Under the pieces are notes generated by a model. It was not told the origin of the DNA, searched no databases, and saw nothing but the letters and a program-made list of their open reading frames with translations. 8,599 nucleotides of DNA, taken from NCBI GenBank assembly GCA_910588935.1, contig CAJUSM010000055.1:3173-11771 (forward strand), given 5' to 3'. This document shows, one piece after another, positions 1-6,774 of this stretch; position 1 is the stretch's first letter; each line of letters opens with the position of its first letter. This stretch comes from an uncultured Oscillospiraceae bacterium (GTDB lineage Bacteria > Bacillota > Clostridia > Oscillospirales > Acutalibacteraceae). The translations under genes were made by a program, and so were the position numbers.

Positions 1-568
1 GCACATCATAGCAGAACTCCGAGCCTATGAACACATCAATTAGCCCAAGCTGGTCCATCAGCTCCGAGGAATAGGAGTCCGCGTCCACCAGGATCTTCGC
101 GCCAGCCTCCTTGGCCCTCTGTACAGCGGCCATGGCTACCCCTGTAACATGGGAGATGAAAAACCACTGGCAGTTTTCTAGAATTTCCCGGTCCAGCTCC
201 TCCTGCGCAGGGGGCTGGGCAGAGCCATGGCGGTAGACGATACTCCTGCCCTGGGTCTCCCGGTCGCTGATGACAATAGAGAGGGAGGTGGTCTCCCCCT
301 CCCGGCAGAGCAGATTGGAGATATCTACGCCGTGTCGCTGGAAATCCTTCTGGCAAAACCGGCCGTAGTCGTCGCTGCCTACAGCCCCTAGGATAGAGCA
401 CTCTGCTCCCAGCCGGGCCGCGGCTGTCATGCCAGAGGCCACCTTGCCCCCGCCCTGCCAGCTCAAAGCGTTAACCCCTGTGCCGCCATTGGGCTTTGGG
501 AATACGTCCACGTTTACAGCCAGATCCACACAGGGCATGTCATAGCCGGCAATCTCAAATCGTTTCAC
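1..568 (-). CDS. PfkB-family carbohydrate kinase, N-terminal part (cut by window edge)
   Basis: This is probably an ATP-dependent cytoplasmic sugar kinase of the ribokinase/PfkB superfamily. The 189 residues visible cover the N-terminal half. The family's glycine-rich signature is at about residues 39-54 (GGGKVASGMTAAARLG), followed by GAVGSDDYG at 61-69, where the substrate side of the lid usually lies, and by the central beta-sheet segment VDADSYSSE at 161-169. The C-terminal half with the GAGD catalytic loop lies beyond position 1, so activity cannot be judged. The start is a GTG at 568, chosen because GGAGGG lies 6 bases upstream and the preceding aldolase gene stops only 13 bases before it. 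It is the third visible gene of the thuA-aldolase-kinase operon. Context suggests it makes the phosphorylated substrate cleaved by the aldolase next door; this is inference. The specific sugar cannot be read from the sequence. Confidence 0.9.
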   Translation of the reverse strand, partial: MKRFEIAGYDMPCVDLAVNVDVFPKPNGGTGVNALSWQGGGKVASGMTAAARLGAECSILGAVGSDDYGRFCQKDFQRHGVDISNLLCREGETTSLSIVISDRETQGRSIVYRHGSAQPPAQEELDREILENCQWFFISHVTGVAMAAVQRAKEAGAKILVDADSYSSELMDQLGLIDVFIGSEFCYDV

Positions 569-581
569 CGTATACCCTCCG

Positions 582-1433
582 TCACAGGGAAAAGCCGTTG
601 GGGTTCAATAGCCGTATCTTACCCCGGACAAAGTCTATCGCCTCTTGGGCAGCCTCCATCATCAGGCTAGGCATCCCACCCTTGGAGCCAGTTTCCATGG
701 CCTTGGCAATGCTCCCGCAGCAGGCACGAAAATACTCTGTGGCAATGTTGAACTTGCTCATGCCCAGGCGTACACTCTCCTGCAGCTGGTCGTGAGGAAT
801 GTCGGAGCAGCCATGGAGTACCAGAGGCACAGGCAGGGCCTTGTGCAGGGCGGCAATTCGGTCAAAATCCAGGTTGGGGGTCTGAATGTATTCCCCGTGG
901 GCGTTGCCTACTGCCACAGCCAGGGATCCGCAGCCGGTTTTTTCTACAAATTCCTTGGCCTGGGGCACATCGGTAAACTTGTTGGAGTCAGTGATATCCT
1001 CCAGCCTGGAGCCAGAGCCCACATGGCCCAGCTCAGCCTCCACGTCAATGCCGAAAACAGCGGCGGTACGCGCCACTGCGGCGGTTACTGCCAAGTTCTC
1101 CTCATAAGGCAGGGCAGAGCCGTCTACCATTACCGAAGGGAACCCGGCCTTGATGCCGCTTACCGCGATCTCGTAGCTGGCGGAGTGGTCTAAATGCACC
1201 GCCACCGGCACCGGCGACTTAGCCGCGAAGTCCTTGGCAATGGCCGCGATATGCTCTAAGGCGATATAGCTCTCGAAGCCAGGGTACAGCTGGATAATCA
1301 CTGGGACCCGCTCCTGCTCTGCCGCCTGAGCCACCCATTTTACTGTTTCATAGTTAAACACGTTCACAGCCGCCACGCCGTAGTGGTTTTCCGTGGCGTG
1401 GGTCAAAACGTCCTTCACCTTTGCCAATGGCAT
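582..1433 (-). CDS. Class II (zinc-dependent) fructose-bisphosphate aldolase family protein
   Basis: A 283-residue TIM-barrel aldolase of the FbaA/GatY/KbaY/IolJ superfamily, about the usual length. Such enzymes split a phosphorylated ketose into dihydroxyacetone phosphate and an aldehyde using a divalent metal. The metal and catalytic residues are in place: HLDH at 80-83 (catalytic D82, zinc ligand H83), EAELG at 132-136, GNAHG at 176-180 (H179) and H207. The late signature KFNIATE (227-233) matches the family KINxxTE. One departure: the phosphate-binding loop after H207, normally HGGSG, reads HGCSD (207-211). ATG at 1433 is preceded by GGGAGG with 9 bases spacing. It lies 27 bases after thuA and 13 bases before the kinase, so all three are likely cotranscribed. 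Substrate could be a tagatose-, fructose- or deoxyketose-type phosphate; the family cannot tell which. Not enough is seen to give a gene symbol. Confidence 0.92.
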   Translation of the reverse strand: MPLAKVKDVLTHATENHYGVAAVNVFNYETVKWVAQAAEQERVPVIIQLYPGFESYIALEHIAAIAKDFAAKSPVPVAVHLDHSASYEIAVSGIKAGFPSVMVDGSALPYEENLAVTAAVARTAAVFGIDVEAELGHVGSGSRLEDITDSNKFTDVPQAKEFVEKTGCGSLAVAVGNAHGEYIQTPNLDFDRIAALHKALPVPLVLHGCSDIPHDQLQESVRLGMSKFNIATEYFRACCGSIAKAMETGSKGGMPSLMMEAAQEAIDFVRGKIRLLNPNGFSL

Positions 1434-1460
1434 GGTATCATCCCTCCCAGATTTTTCCGC

Positions 1461-2225
1461 TTATTTCTGTTCATGCAGCCCTTGAATGCTGTGCTCAAGC
1501 TGGGCCTTAATTTCTACCACCGGCGGGGGATTGCCAAAGGTGGTGTTGGGGAACTGGATGGGCGCTGCCCACTTTACCGCATTGGTAATCACCTTTTGGA
1601 TCTCCGGCTGATGGTAGATGGGGAACACCTCATGACCCGGCCGGAAGTAGAACACCTTGCCCTTGCCCCGGTGGTAGCAGCAGCCGCTGCGGAACACCTC
1701 GCCCCCCTCGAACCAGCTGATGAACACCAGCTCGTCCGGCTGGGGAATATCGAAGCGCTCGCCGTACATCTCCTCGTGAGGAATGATGATTTTCTCTTCC
1801 AGGCCGTCTACAATGGGATGGCTGGGGTCGATAACCCAGAGGATCTCCTTTTCTCCATCCTCTCGCCATTTAAGCTTCCAGGTGTCTGTTCCGCAAATCT
1901 TGCTAAAGATCTTGGAGGCATGGCCAGAGTGAAGCACAATTAGGCCCATACCCTCCAGCACCTGGTTGTACACCCGGTTCACAATTTCATCCTCTACCTG
2001 ATGGTGCGCCATATGGCCCCACCAGATGAGCACGTCGGTATTGTCCAAAACCTCTTGGGTCAAGCCATGCTCTGGCTCTTTCAGTGTTGCGGTACGGGTA
2101 TTCATACCCGCCTTGTTCAGAAAATCGGCAATACAGCCGTGGATTCCCTTGGGATACACCTCTGCTACCTCGGGAAACTGAACTTCGTGCAGATATTCAT
2201 TCCATACTGTTACGTTAATAGGCAT
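1461..2225 (-). CDS. thuA: ThuA-family (trehalose utilization) protein
   Basis: A 254-residue protein of the ThuA family, which has a class I glutamine-amidotransferase-like flavodoxin fold. The founding members act in trehalose/sucrose/maltitol use in rhizobia, where they are linked to 3-keto-sugar intermediates; the exact reaction is poorly defined, so function here is known only at family level. Recognisable family segments are VTVWNEYLHE (5-14), WWGH (68-71), LHSGHASKIF (98-107), HEEMYGERFDIP (150-161) and FRPGHE (194-199). No signal peptide or membrane segment is visible, so it is cytoplasmic. The reading frame is open for 17 more codons upstream, but ATG 2225 is chosen because AAGGAG lies 7 bases before it and the protein there begins with the conserved NVTVWNEY. 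It is first in the thuA-aldolase-kinase operon, with a promoter at about 2306-2334. Confidence 0.9.
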   Translation of the reverse strand: MPINVTVWNEYLHEVQFPEVAEVYPKGIHGCIADFLNKAGMNTRTATLKEPEHGLTQEVLDNTDVLIWWGHMAHHQVEDEIVNRVYNQVLEGMGLIVLHSGHASKIFSKICGTDTWKLKWREDGEKEILWVIDPSHPIVDGLEEKIIIPHEEMYGERFDIPQPDELVFISWFEGGEVFRSGCCYHRGKGKVFYFRPGHEVFPIYHQPEIQKVITNAVKWAAPIQFPNTTFGNPPPVVEIKAQLEHSIQGLHEQK

Positions 2226-2232
2226 AGGGACA

Positions 2233-2238
2233 CTCCTT
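2233..2238 (-). promoter_or_regulatory. Ribosome binding site that sets the thuA start
   Basis: AAGGAG on the minus strand, 7 bases before ATG 2225. It supports the shorter ThuA protein over a frame that is open 17 codons further upstream. Confidence 0.85.
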
Positions 2239-2274
2239 TTTTTCGTTGATTTTTTCTGCCAGGTTGTTTTCAAC

Positions 2275-2301
2275 AAAATCGCCTTTTCCTTTGGCGGTTT
2301 T
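2275..2301 (-). repeat. Inverted repeat at the 5' end of the thuA transcript
   Basis: AAAA-t-CGCC, a 9-base pyrimidine loop, then GGCG-g-TTTT (plus strand). It gives an 8-pair stem with one mismatch on the minus-strand RNA and one U-G wobble on the plus-strand RNA. It lies directly downstream of the TATAAT at 2306-2311, so a transcript beginning near 2299 would start almost at this stem. It may protect the 5' end or act in regulation, or it may be chance; the stem is weak. Confidence 0.35.
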
Positions 2302-2305
2302 CTCC

Positions 2306-2334
2306 ATTATACCGTGTAAGTGCTATAAAAGGAA
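2306..2334 (-). promoter_or_regulatory. Sigma-A-type promoter for the thuA operon
   Basis: On the minus strand a perfect -10 box TATAAT (2311-2306) is preceded, after 17 bases, by TTCCTT (2334-2329), a weak -35 that matches the consensus only at its first two bases. Predicted transcription starts near 2299, giving a leader of about 75 bases before thuA. A weak -35 with an ideal -10 is typical of promoters that need an activator, which suits control by the adjacent AraC-family regulator or the YesN-type response regulator; that link is inference. Confidence 0.6.
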
Positions 2335-2403
2335 TAGGTAATTCAGCTTTTTTTTGGAGATTTCCGACTTGCAGCCGATTCCCTCCTCCATACCGCCTTC
2401 CCA

Positions 2404-3288
2404 TTACCGGGAACGGCCCCGGGCGTAAAAGGCCGGCGGCATACCGGTGTGTTTTTTGAACTGGCGGCTAAAGTAGAACTGGTCGGAAAACCCGGTTTCC
2501 GCGGCGATTTCCCAAAGCTTCATGTCCGTGGTGGCCAGCAGCTCTTTGGCCCGGTTAATCCGCACCCAGGTAAGGTACTGGAAAATTGACCGGCCATTCA
2601 GGCGCCGGAAAATTCGATTTAAGTAGTCGAAATTCATCCCTATCATAGACTCTAGCTGCTTCCCGGTAATTTTGTCTCCATAATGGCGGTTTAGGTAAGC
2701 GGTAAGCTCTTCCAGGCGGCGCAGGGTTCTGGGGGGCAGCTGGCTTCCCCCTTCGGTTAAGGCCGACCGGGCGCTGCTCTGGGACACGGCCATTAGGATT
2801 TCCAGAAGCTTGCAGGCCCAAAGGGTCCGATAATTTGGAAAACCCTCTCTGGCGGCGGCGACAGCCTCTTGAAAATACCCGTTCAGCCGGGCGCGGGTCT
2901 CGGGGCTTTCTACATGGGAGAGCTTGGGCAGCAGGCAGCGCTCCAGGTCAAACTTCACCTCCCCATCCCCAGCGTAGGGAACCGTGAGCGACTCCTCCGG
3001 CGGGGACTCCAGAGGCAGCAGGGTGAGGTTGCTGAAATGGACAAAATAGTAGTCGCAAAGGGCAGGCCTGGTGCCCTCGTGGACCAAGCCGGGCTGCAGA
3101 AGGAAAACGTCCCCCGGCCCCAGAGAATACTCTGCCTCCTCCTCCCGCAGATGCATTGCCCCCTCTATCAAATAGTAGAGGATAAACTCCCCGTTCCGGC
3201 GGCGGAAGTGGGTCCACTGGGCATTGGGCGCAAAGCGGTTGAGGAAACTTACATGGGGCAGCGTGGTCAGATTTGCCAGATATTCCAT
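2404..3288 (-). CDS. AraC-family transcriptional regulator with N-terminal cupin sensor
   Basis: A 294-residue one-component regulator. The N-terminal part (about 10-150) is a cupin-like ligand domain with the family segment LGPGDVFLLQPGLVHEG at 56-72. The C-terminal part (about 190-290) is an AraC-type double helix-turn-helix: first helix-turn-helix around GKQLESMIGMNFDYLNRIFRR (209-229), second around LWEIAAETGFSDQFYFSRQFKKHTGMPP (258-285), the second matching the family signature closely. It is soluble and likely binds a sugar or sugar derivative and then activates nearby catabolic genes; the ligand is not known. ATG 3288 has a perfect AAGGAGG 8 bases upstream. It lies directly upstream of the thuA operon on the same strand and divergent from the sensor kinase gene, with their promoters close together. 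No convincing -35/-10 pair of its own was found in 3304-3370. Confidence 0.93.
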   Translation of the reverse strand: MEYLANLTTLPHVSFLNRFAPNAQWTHFRRRNGEFILYYLIEGAMHLREEEAEYSLGPGDVFLLQPGLVHEGTRPALCDYYFVHFSNLTLLPLESPPEESLTVPYAGDGEVKFDLERCLLPKLSHVESPETRARLNGYFQEAVAAAREGFPNYRTLWACKLLEILMAVSQSSARSALTEGGSQLPPRTLRRLEELTAYLNRHYGDKITGKQLESMIGMNFDYLNRIFRRLNGRSIFQYLTWVRINRAKELLATTDMKLWEIAAETGFSDQFYFSRQFKKHTGMPPAFYARGRSR

Positions 3289-3340
3289 ATCAACAACCTC
3301 CTTCTGGCTATTTTAAATAAGAGTTTAGGTTATTTCCCCC

Positions 3341-3370
3341 TTGAATTGTGAAGGAATACCATGGTATAAT
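3341..3370 (+). promoter_or_regulatory. Sigma-A-type promoter for the two-component operon
   Basis: TTGAAT (3341-3346, four of six consensus bases), an 18-base spacer and a perfect TATAAT (3365-3370) preceded by TGG, that is an extended -10 (TGnTATAAT). Transcription would begin near 3377 and give a leader of about 87 bases before the GTG at 3464. The promoter lies inside the longest open frame of the sensor kinase, which argues against any start upstream of 3377. Confidence 0.75.
3356..3367. promoter_or_regulatory. Perfect 12-base palindrome over the -10 box (candidate operator)
   Basis: ATACCATGGTAT is fully self-complementary and covers the spacer and the first three bases of the -10 box of the sensor kinase promoter. 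A dimeric regulator binding here would block RNA polymerase. AraC-type proteins usually bind direct repeats, so the binder, if any, may be another factor. Part of the symmetry comes from the TAT of the -10 box. Confidence 0.35.
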
Positions 3371-3374
3371 GTAG

Positions 3375-3390
3375 GTAAAGCCTGTAAAGC
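3375..3390 (+). repeat. Direct repeat GTAAAGC at the transcription start
   Basis: Two copies of GTAAAGC (3375-3381 and 3384-3390) separated by two bases, a 9-base period, right at the predicted start of the two-component transcript. Nearly one helical turn apart, they could be half-sites for an AraC-type protein. The repeat is short and may be chance. Confidence 0.3.
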
Positions 3391-3448
3391 ATTCCCTAGA
3401 CCAAACGGCGGAAGAACCCCAGGGAATATGACTGTAGAGCTTAGGCGG

Positions 3449-3455
3449 AAGGAGG
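3449..3455 (+). promoter_or_regulatory. Ribosome binding site that sets the GTG start of the sensor kinase
   Basis: Perfect AAGGAGG, 8 bases before GTG 3464. The alternatives are worse: TTG 3341 lies in the promoter, and ATG 3428 has only AGGG a few bases before it. Confidence 0.85.
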
Positions 3456-3463
3456 CAGAAACA

Positions 3464-5212
3464 GTGAGAGAGCGGCGGATGAAAATATCCCACCTGCTTA
3501 CAGCGGGATTTGTAGGGCTTGTTGTTGCGCCCTTTCTGTTTTTGGTATTTTACAACCTGCACTCCTTTGCCAAGCAGGCCAACGAACAGCTTTTGCAGGA
3601 CGGAAATTACATTTTGCACTCTATTGAGCAGGACATTAACGAAAAACTGGATTCCGTGGAGACCATTGTCTGTGCTTTGGCCTATAACAGCAATCTTTCC
3701 ACCTTCCTCTCCCGCTCTTATACAGACGCCTCCTCCTTTGAGGAGTACAGCCAAACCGTGCTTCCCATTCTGCAAAGCGCCGCCGACTCCGCCTCTCCCC
3801 CCATTCAGCGCCTTTGGGTGGTGTCTCAAAACCGCACCCTACCCAATGGGCAGAGCATTCTCCGGCATGCCTCCAACGCCCAGATTAAGGCCCTGGAAAA
3901 TTTCTTAGAAAACCGCCCCAATGGCGGCTGGTACTACTCCCCTGAAAACCTGGCGCTAAACTCCTTGGAGACTTATTTGCGGCAGGATTTCTATTTTATT
4001 CACGCCATTGTCTCCCCCTATGGCCGGCGGGTGGGCTATGTGGCGGCAAAGGTTCAGTCTGACGCCCTGTTTCTGGAATTTTTGGCCTCCCAGGATGTCC
4101 ATCGAGCATTTTTCCTGCTGGACGAGGAGAACCGGCCCTATATGTCCAATGTGGTGCTGGAAGAGGACTTTGTGTTCCCCAAAGATCCCCAGTCTCTTTG
4201 GGGCCGCCAGCCAGTGGTATATTTAAGCTCTCCGGCCGACCGCCTGCCCCTTCGGCTAGGCCTGGCTTTTTCTTCTTCCAACCGGCAAATTCTGCTGGAA
4301 AACTCGTTTGTGGCCATTCTGGCGGTTTTGGTGGTTTCTACCCTGTTTCTTCTATGCTTTTACTATTTGCTCCATATCATCGTCCAGCGTCTTCGGGCCT
4401 ATGCCTACGATATGGAAAGCATTGCCGCCTCTGGCTTTAGTGGCCAGCTGAAAATTTCCCGTTTATACGAGCTGGGGGAAATCGGCATCCAGTTTAACGA
4501 CACCCTTACGGAAATCCGCTCACTCATGCAAGAGAAAATTCAGCAGGAAACTGCCTATAAAGATATACAGCTCCAGGCCCTGCTCACCCAGATTAATCCC
4601 CACTTTATTTATAATACACTAGATATGTTCTCTGGCAAGCTGGCCCTGAACGGGGAATACGAGATTGCCGATTATATGAGCGACTTTGCCCAAATGCTCC
4701 GTTATAATACCGCCACGCCTGGTATGTTCCTTTCTTTGGAGGAAGAGGTGGAGTACACTAGAAACTATATCAACCTTCAAAGGTGCCGCTATGGTTCCTC
4801 TATTGTGCTGCGGGTTCATGTGGCCCCGGCCCTTTGGGGAGTTCAGGTGCTGCGCCTGCTTTTGCAGCCTGTGGTAGAAAACGCCTTTGTCCACGGGTTT
4901 GCCCATCTGCCGCCTGAAGCCCGCCGGGAAGTGGTAATTACGGCCTGGGCCACCAAAGGCTTTCTCATTCTACGGGTGCGGGATAACGGCCAAGGCATCT
5001 TACCAGAACAGGCCCGGCAGATGAACAAGGCCTTTGCCCAGCCCTCGCCAGTGCTCAAAAAGGAAAAGCGGAAAGGCAGCATTGGACTGGAAAACATTAA
5101 TCAGCGGCTTCAGCTGTTTTACGCCGGCCAGGGGCGGATCTTCCTGCGAAGCATACCAGAAGGGCATACCAGCGTTTTTCTTATCTTTAAGAATCAAGGC
5201 GGTGAGCTGTAA
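3464..5212 (+). CDS. YesM-type sensor histidine kinase (two-component system)
   Basis: A 582-residue membrane sensor kinase of the LytS/YesM type (His_kinase plus HATPase domains). Order: short basic N-terminus, membrane helix at about 12-32, an extracytoplasmic sensor region of about 245 residues (33-279) of probable Cache-like fold, second membrane helix at about 280-306, HAMP linker to about 358, the phosphoacceptor motif QINPHFIYNTL with H380, and the ATP-binding boxes VVENAFVHG (N473), DNGQG (507-511) and GSIGLEN (538-544). All catalytic motifs are intact. It senses an extracellular signal, in this family often a glycan or its binding protein, and phosphorylates the partner encoded immediately downstream. 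Start chosen at GTG 3464 for its AAGGAGG; the frame stays open 41 codons further up, through the promoter. Its TAA overlaps the next ATG by one base, implying translational coupling. Confidence 0.93.
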   Translation: MRERRMKISHLLTAGFVGLVVAPFLFLVFYNLHSFAKQANEQLLQDGNYILHSIEQDINEKLDSVETIVCALAYNSNLSTFLSRSYTDASSFEEYSQTVLPILQSAADSASPPIQRLWVVSQNRTLPNGQSILRHASNAQIKALENFLENRPNGGWYYSPENLALNSLETYLRQDFYFIHAIVSPYGRRVGYVAAKVQSDALFLEFLASQDVHRAFFLLDEENRPYMSNVVLEEDFVFPKDPQSLWGRQPVVYLSSPADRLPLRLGLAFSSSNRQILLENSFVAILAVLVVSTLFLLCFYYLLHIIVQRLRAYAYDMESIAASGFSGQLKISRLYELGEIGIQFNDTLTEIRSLMQEKIQQETAYKDIQLQALLTQINPHFIYNTLDMFSGKLALNGEYEIADYMSDFAQMLRYNTATPGMFLSLEEEVEYTRNYINLQRCRYGSSIVLRVHVAPALWGVQVLRLLLQPVVENAFVHGFAHLPPEARREVVITAWATKGFLILRVRDNGQGILPEQARQMNKAFAQPSPVLKKEKRKGSIGLENINQRLQLFYAGQGRIFLRSIPEGHTSVFLIFKNQGGEL

Positions 5213-6756
5213 TGTTTCAAGTATTGATTGTAGACGATGACCCCTTGCTGTGCAGCGCAATGGTAAATAAGCTGGAGTATGTAAACCAGGACGGGGGCTT
5301 AAATTTAGCTCCGACCCTTACGGCAGGCACAGCCCGGGAGGCCCTGGCCATTATTCAGGCAAAGCCTGTGGACATTCTGATTACTGACATACAAATGCCC
5401 TATCAGTCCGGCTTAGAGCTGATTGATTTTATCCACGCCAAATTTCCTCTTATCCAGCTGGTGGTGCTCAGCGGCTACAGCAACTATGCCTATATGCGCA
5501 GCGCCATCCTCTCTGGCGTGGCCGACTATCTGCTGAAGCCTGTAAAGCTTCTCCAGCTAAAAGAAATTATCCAAAAATGCATTGAGAATATCCGTAGCAA
5601 CCTGGACTCGGACCAGGCTCAGGCCATTCAGAAGCAAGCCGCCTTAAACTATCAGACTGGGAAATATTGTAATGCCTTACTGCTGCGGTCTCCAGTTTCC
5701 ACGCAGCCAAAAGGCCTGGTGTACCCTGCCTTTTTTGTGGCCATTTTTTCTGCCAATTGCCCAGACGAACGGTTTTCCGAGCTCCTCCGGCGGTTTTCCC
5801 TGGAAAATCCCCAGGAAAACGCGCCGGTCCTCCGATATTTTCAAGACGTGAACCAGTCCCAAGTGCTGCTGGTGAATTCTCAGGAGGATGAGAGCCGCCT
5901 GCGGGCCTACCTAGAGAGCTTTTGCGCATTTGCTGCTGAAAACAAACTTGCCTGCCGGTGCGGGGTCAGCCAGGCGGGAGACAGGCTGGAACAGTTCCCA
6001 GAACTCCACCGCCAGGCAGGGCACGTGCTGGCCTACCAGATGATTCAGAGCTTTACAGTAAAGATGGCGGAGGAAATCTTGAAAAAGCCGGAGCGCAGCC
6101 CCCAGAACCTGTTCCACAAATCTTCCAGAAGAATTCAGGCGGCGTTTCAAAGCCGGAATTTTGGCCAGATATACGCCGCCCTTAACGAAATATTCACATT
6201 AGACTATGTTTCCACCCGCCAGGCCGTTCTGGGGGATATGCAAGACTTTTATAATGGATTCAGTGATCAAATCCGGCAGCTGGCCACCTCCCTGCAGGTA
6301 GATCTGGGCCCGGCAAAGAGCTTTACCCTTTTTATAAGCCTAGATGAGCTGCGAAGCTATTTTCAGGAACAGCTCTACCGGCTTCAGCAACAAAGCGAAA
6401 AGGAGACGGACAAGACCCAATACGTTATTTCTCGGGCAATTCGCTACATGGAGCAGCACTACAACCAAGATATTAACATGAAGGATGTAGCCGCTGCCGT
6501 AAACATGAGTTACGCTTATTTTAGCAAATTCTTTAAAGAACAGGCCCACCAGAGCTTTTCCGAGTGCCTGACCAGCATTCGGATGCGGGAGGCCAAGCGC
6601 CTAATCGAGGAGGATCCCTCCATTAAAATTAAAGAGGTGGCCCACCTGGTAGGCTACGAAAGCGTCTACTCCTTTTCCCGGGCTTTTAAGCAATACTACA
6701 AGGTTGCCCCTACCGGCCTGAACAGCGGCTCAGCCCCCGGAAGAAAAGAGCGCTAG
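5212..6756 (+). CDS. YesN-type response regulator (REC domain plus AraC DNA-binding domain)
   Basis: A 514-residue response regulator. The receiver domain (about 1-125) has the acidic triad DDD (8-10), phosphoacceptor D59 in DILITDIQMP, S87 in VVLSGYS and K109 in YLLKPV. A central region of about 270 residues (135-400), usual in this family and of unclear role, ends in a glutamine-rich stretch. The C-terminal AraC-type domain (about 405-505) has two helix-turn-helices: INMKDVAAAVNMSYAYFSKFFKEQ and IKIKEVAHLVGYESVYSFSRAFK. It is the cognate partner of the upstream kinase; the start ATG shares the last base of the kinase TAA, with GGTGA 6 bases or so before it. Phosphorylated protein likely activates the ABC transporter and catabolic genes around it. 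No missing key residues. The gene ends 16 bases from the convergent oxidoreductase gene. Confidence 0.94.
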   Translation: MFQVLIVDDDPLLCSAMVNKLEYVNQDGGLNLAPTLTAGTAREALAIIQAKPVDILITDIQMPYQSGLELIDFIHAKFPLIQLVVLSGYSNYAYMRSAILSGVADYLLKPVKLLQLKEIIQKCIENIRSNLDSDQAQAIQKQAALNYQTGKYCNALLLRSPVSTQPKGLVYPAFFVAIFSANCPDERFSELLRRFSLENPQENAPVLRYFQDVNQSQVLLVNSQEDESRLRAYLESFCAFAAENKLACRCGVSQAGDRLEQFPELHRQAGHVLAYQMIQSFTVKMAEEILKKPERSPQNLFHKSSRRIQAAFQSRNFGQIYAALNEIFTLDYVSTRQAVLGDMQDFYNGFSDQIRQLATSLQVDLGPAKSFTLFISLDELRSYFQEQLYRLQQQSEKETDKTQYVISRAIRYMEQHYNQDINMKDVAAAVNMSYAYFSKFFKEQAHQSFSECLTSIRMREAKRLIEEDPSIKIKEVAHLVGYESVYSFSRAFKQYYKVAPTGLNSGSAPGRKER

Positions 6757-6774
6757 GGGCTGGAGCTCTTCTTT
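6746..6774. terminator. Possible bidirectional terminator between convergent genes
   Basis: AAGAGC (6746-6751) and GCTCTT (6765-6770) form a perfect 6-base stem with a 13-base loop, followed on the plus strand by CTTTAAA and on the minus strand by TTTTCTT. It spans the end of the response regulator gene and the gap before the oxidoreductase stop, so it could end transcripts from both sides. The stem is short and the U-runs are interrupted, so strength is doubtful. Confidence 0.5.

Noticed and set aside
36..401. Minus-strand open frame of 121 codons inside the kinase gene
   Set aside because: It is a shifted frame of the PfkB gene. The product is rich in Pro, Gly and Arg with no family resemblance, while the true frame shows the kinase signature.
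645..1193. Plus-strand open frame of 182 codons opposite the aldolase gene
   Set aside because: It is antisense to a clearly conserved aldolase, has no good ribosome binding site and no recognisable domain.
1383..1943. Plus-strand open frame of 186 codons opposite thuA
   Set aside because: Antisense shadow spanning the thuA-aldolase junction. Its product shows no domain, and both genes opposite have intact family motifs.
3384..3398. Possible catabolite-repression (cre-like) site near TGTAAAGC
   Set aside because: The centre reads GC rather than the required CG and the right half does not match, so CcpA binding cannot be supported.
3308..3829. Minus-strand open frame of 173 codons opposite the sensor kinase start
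   Set aside because: It would run antisense through the kinase N-terminus and into the divergent promoter region. Its product is unlike any family I know, and no ribosome binding site supports its start.
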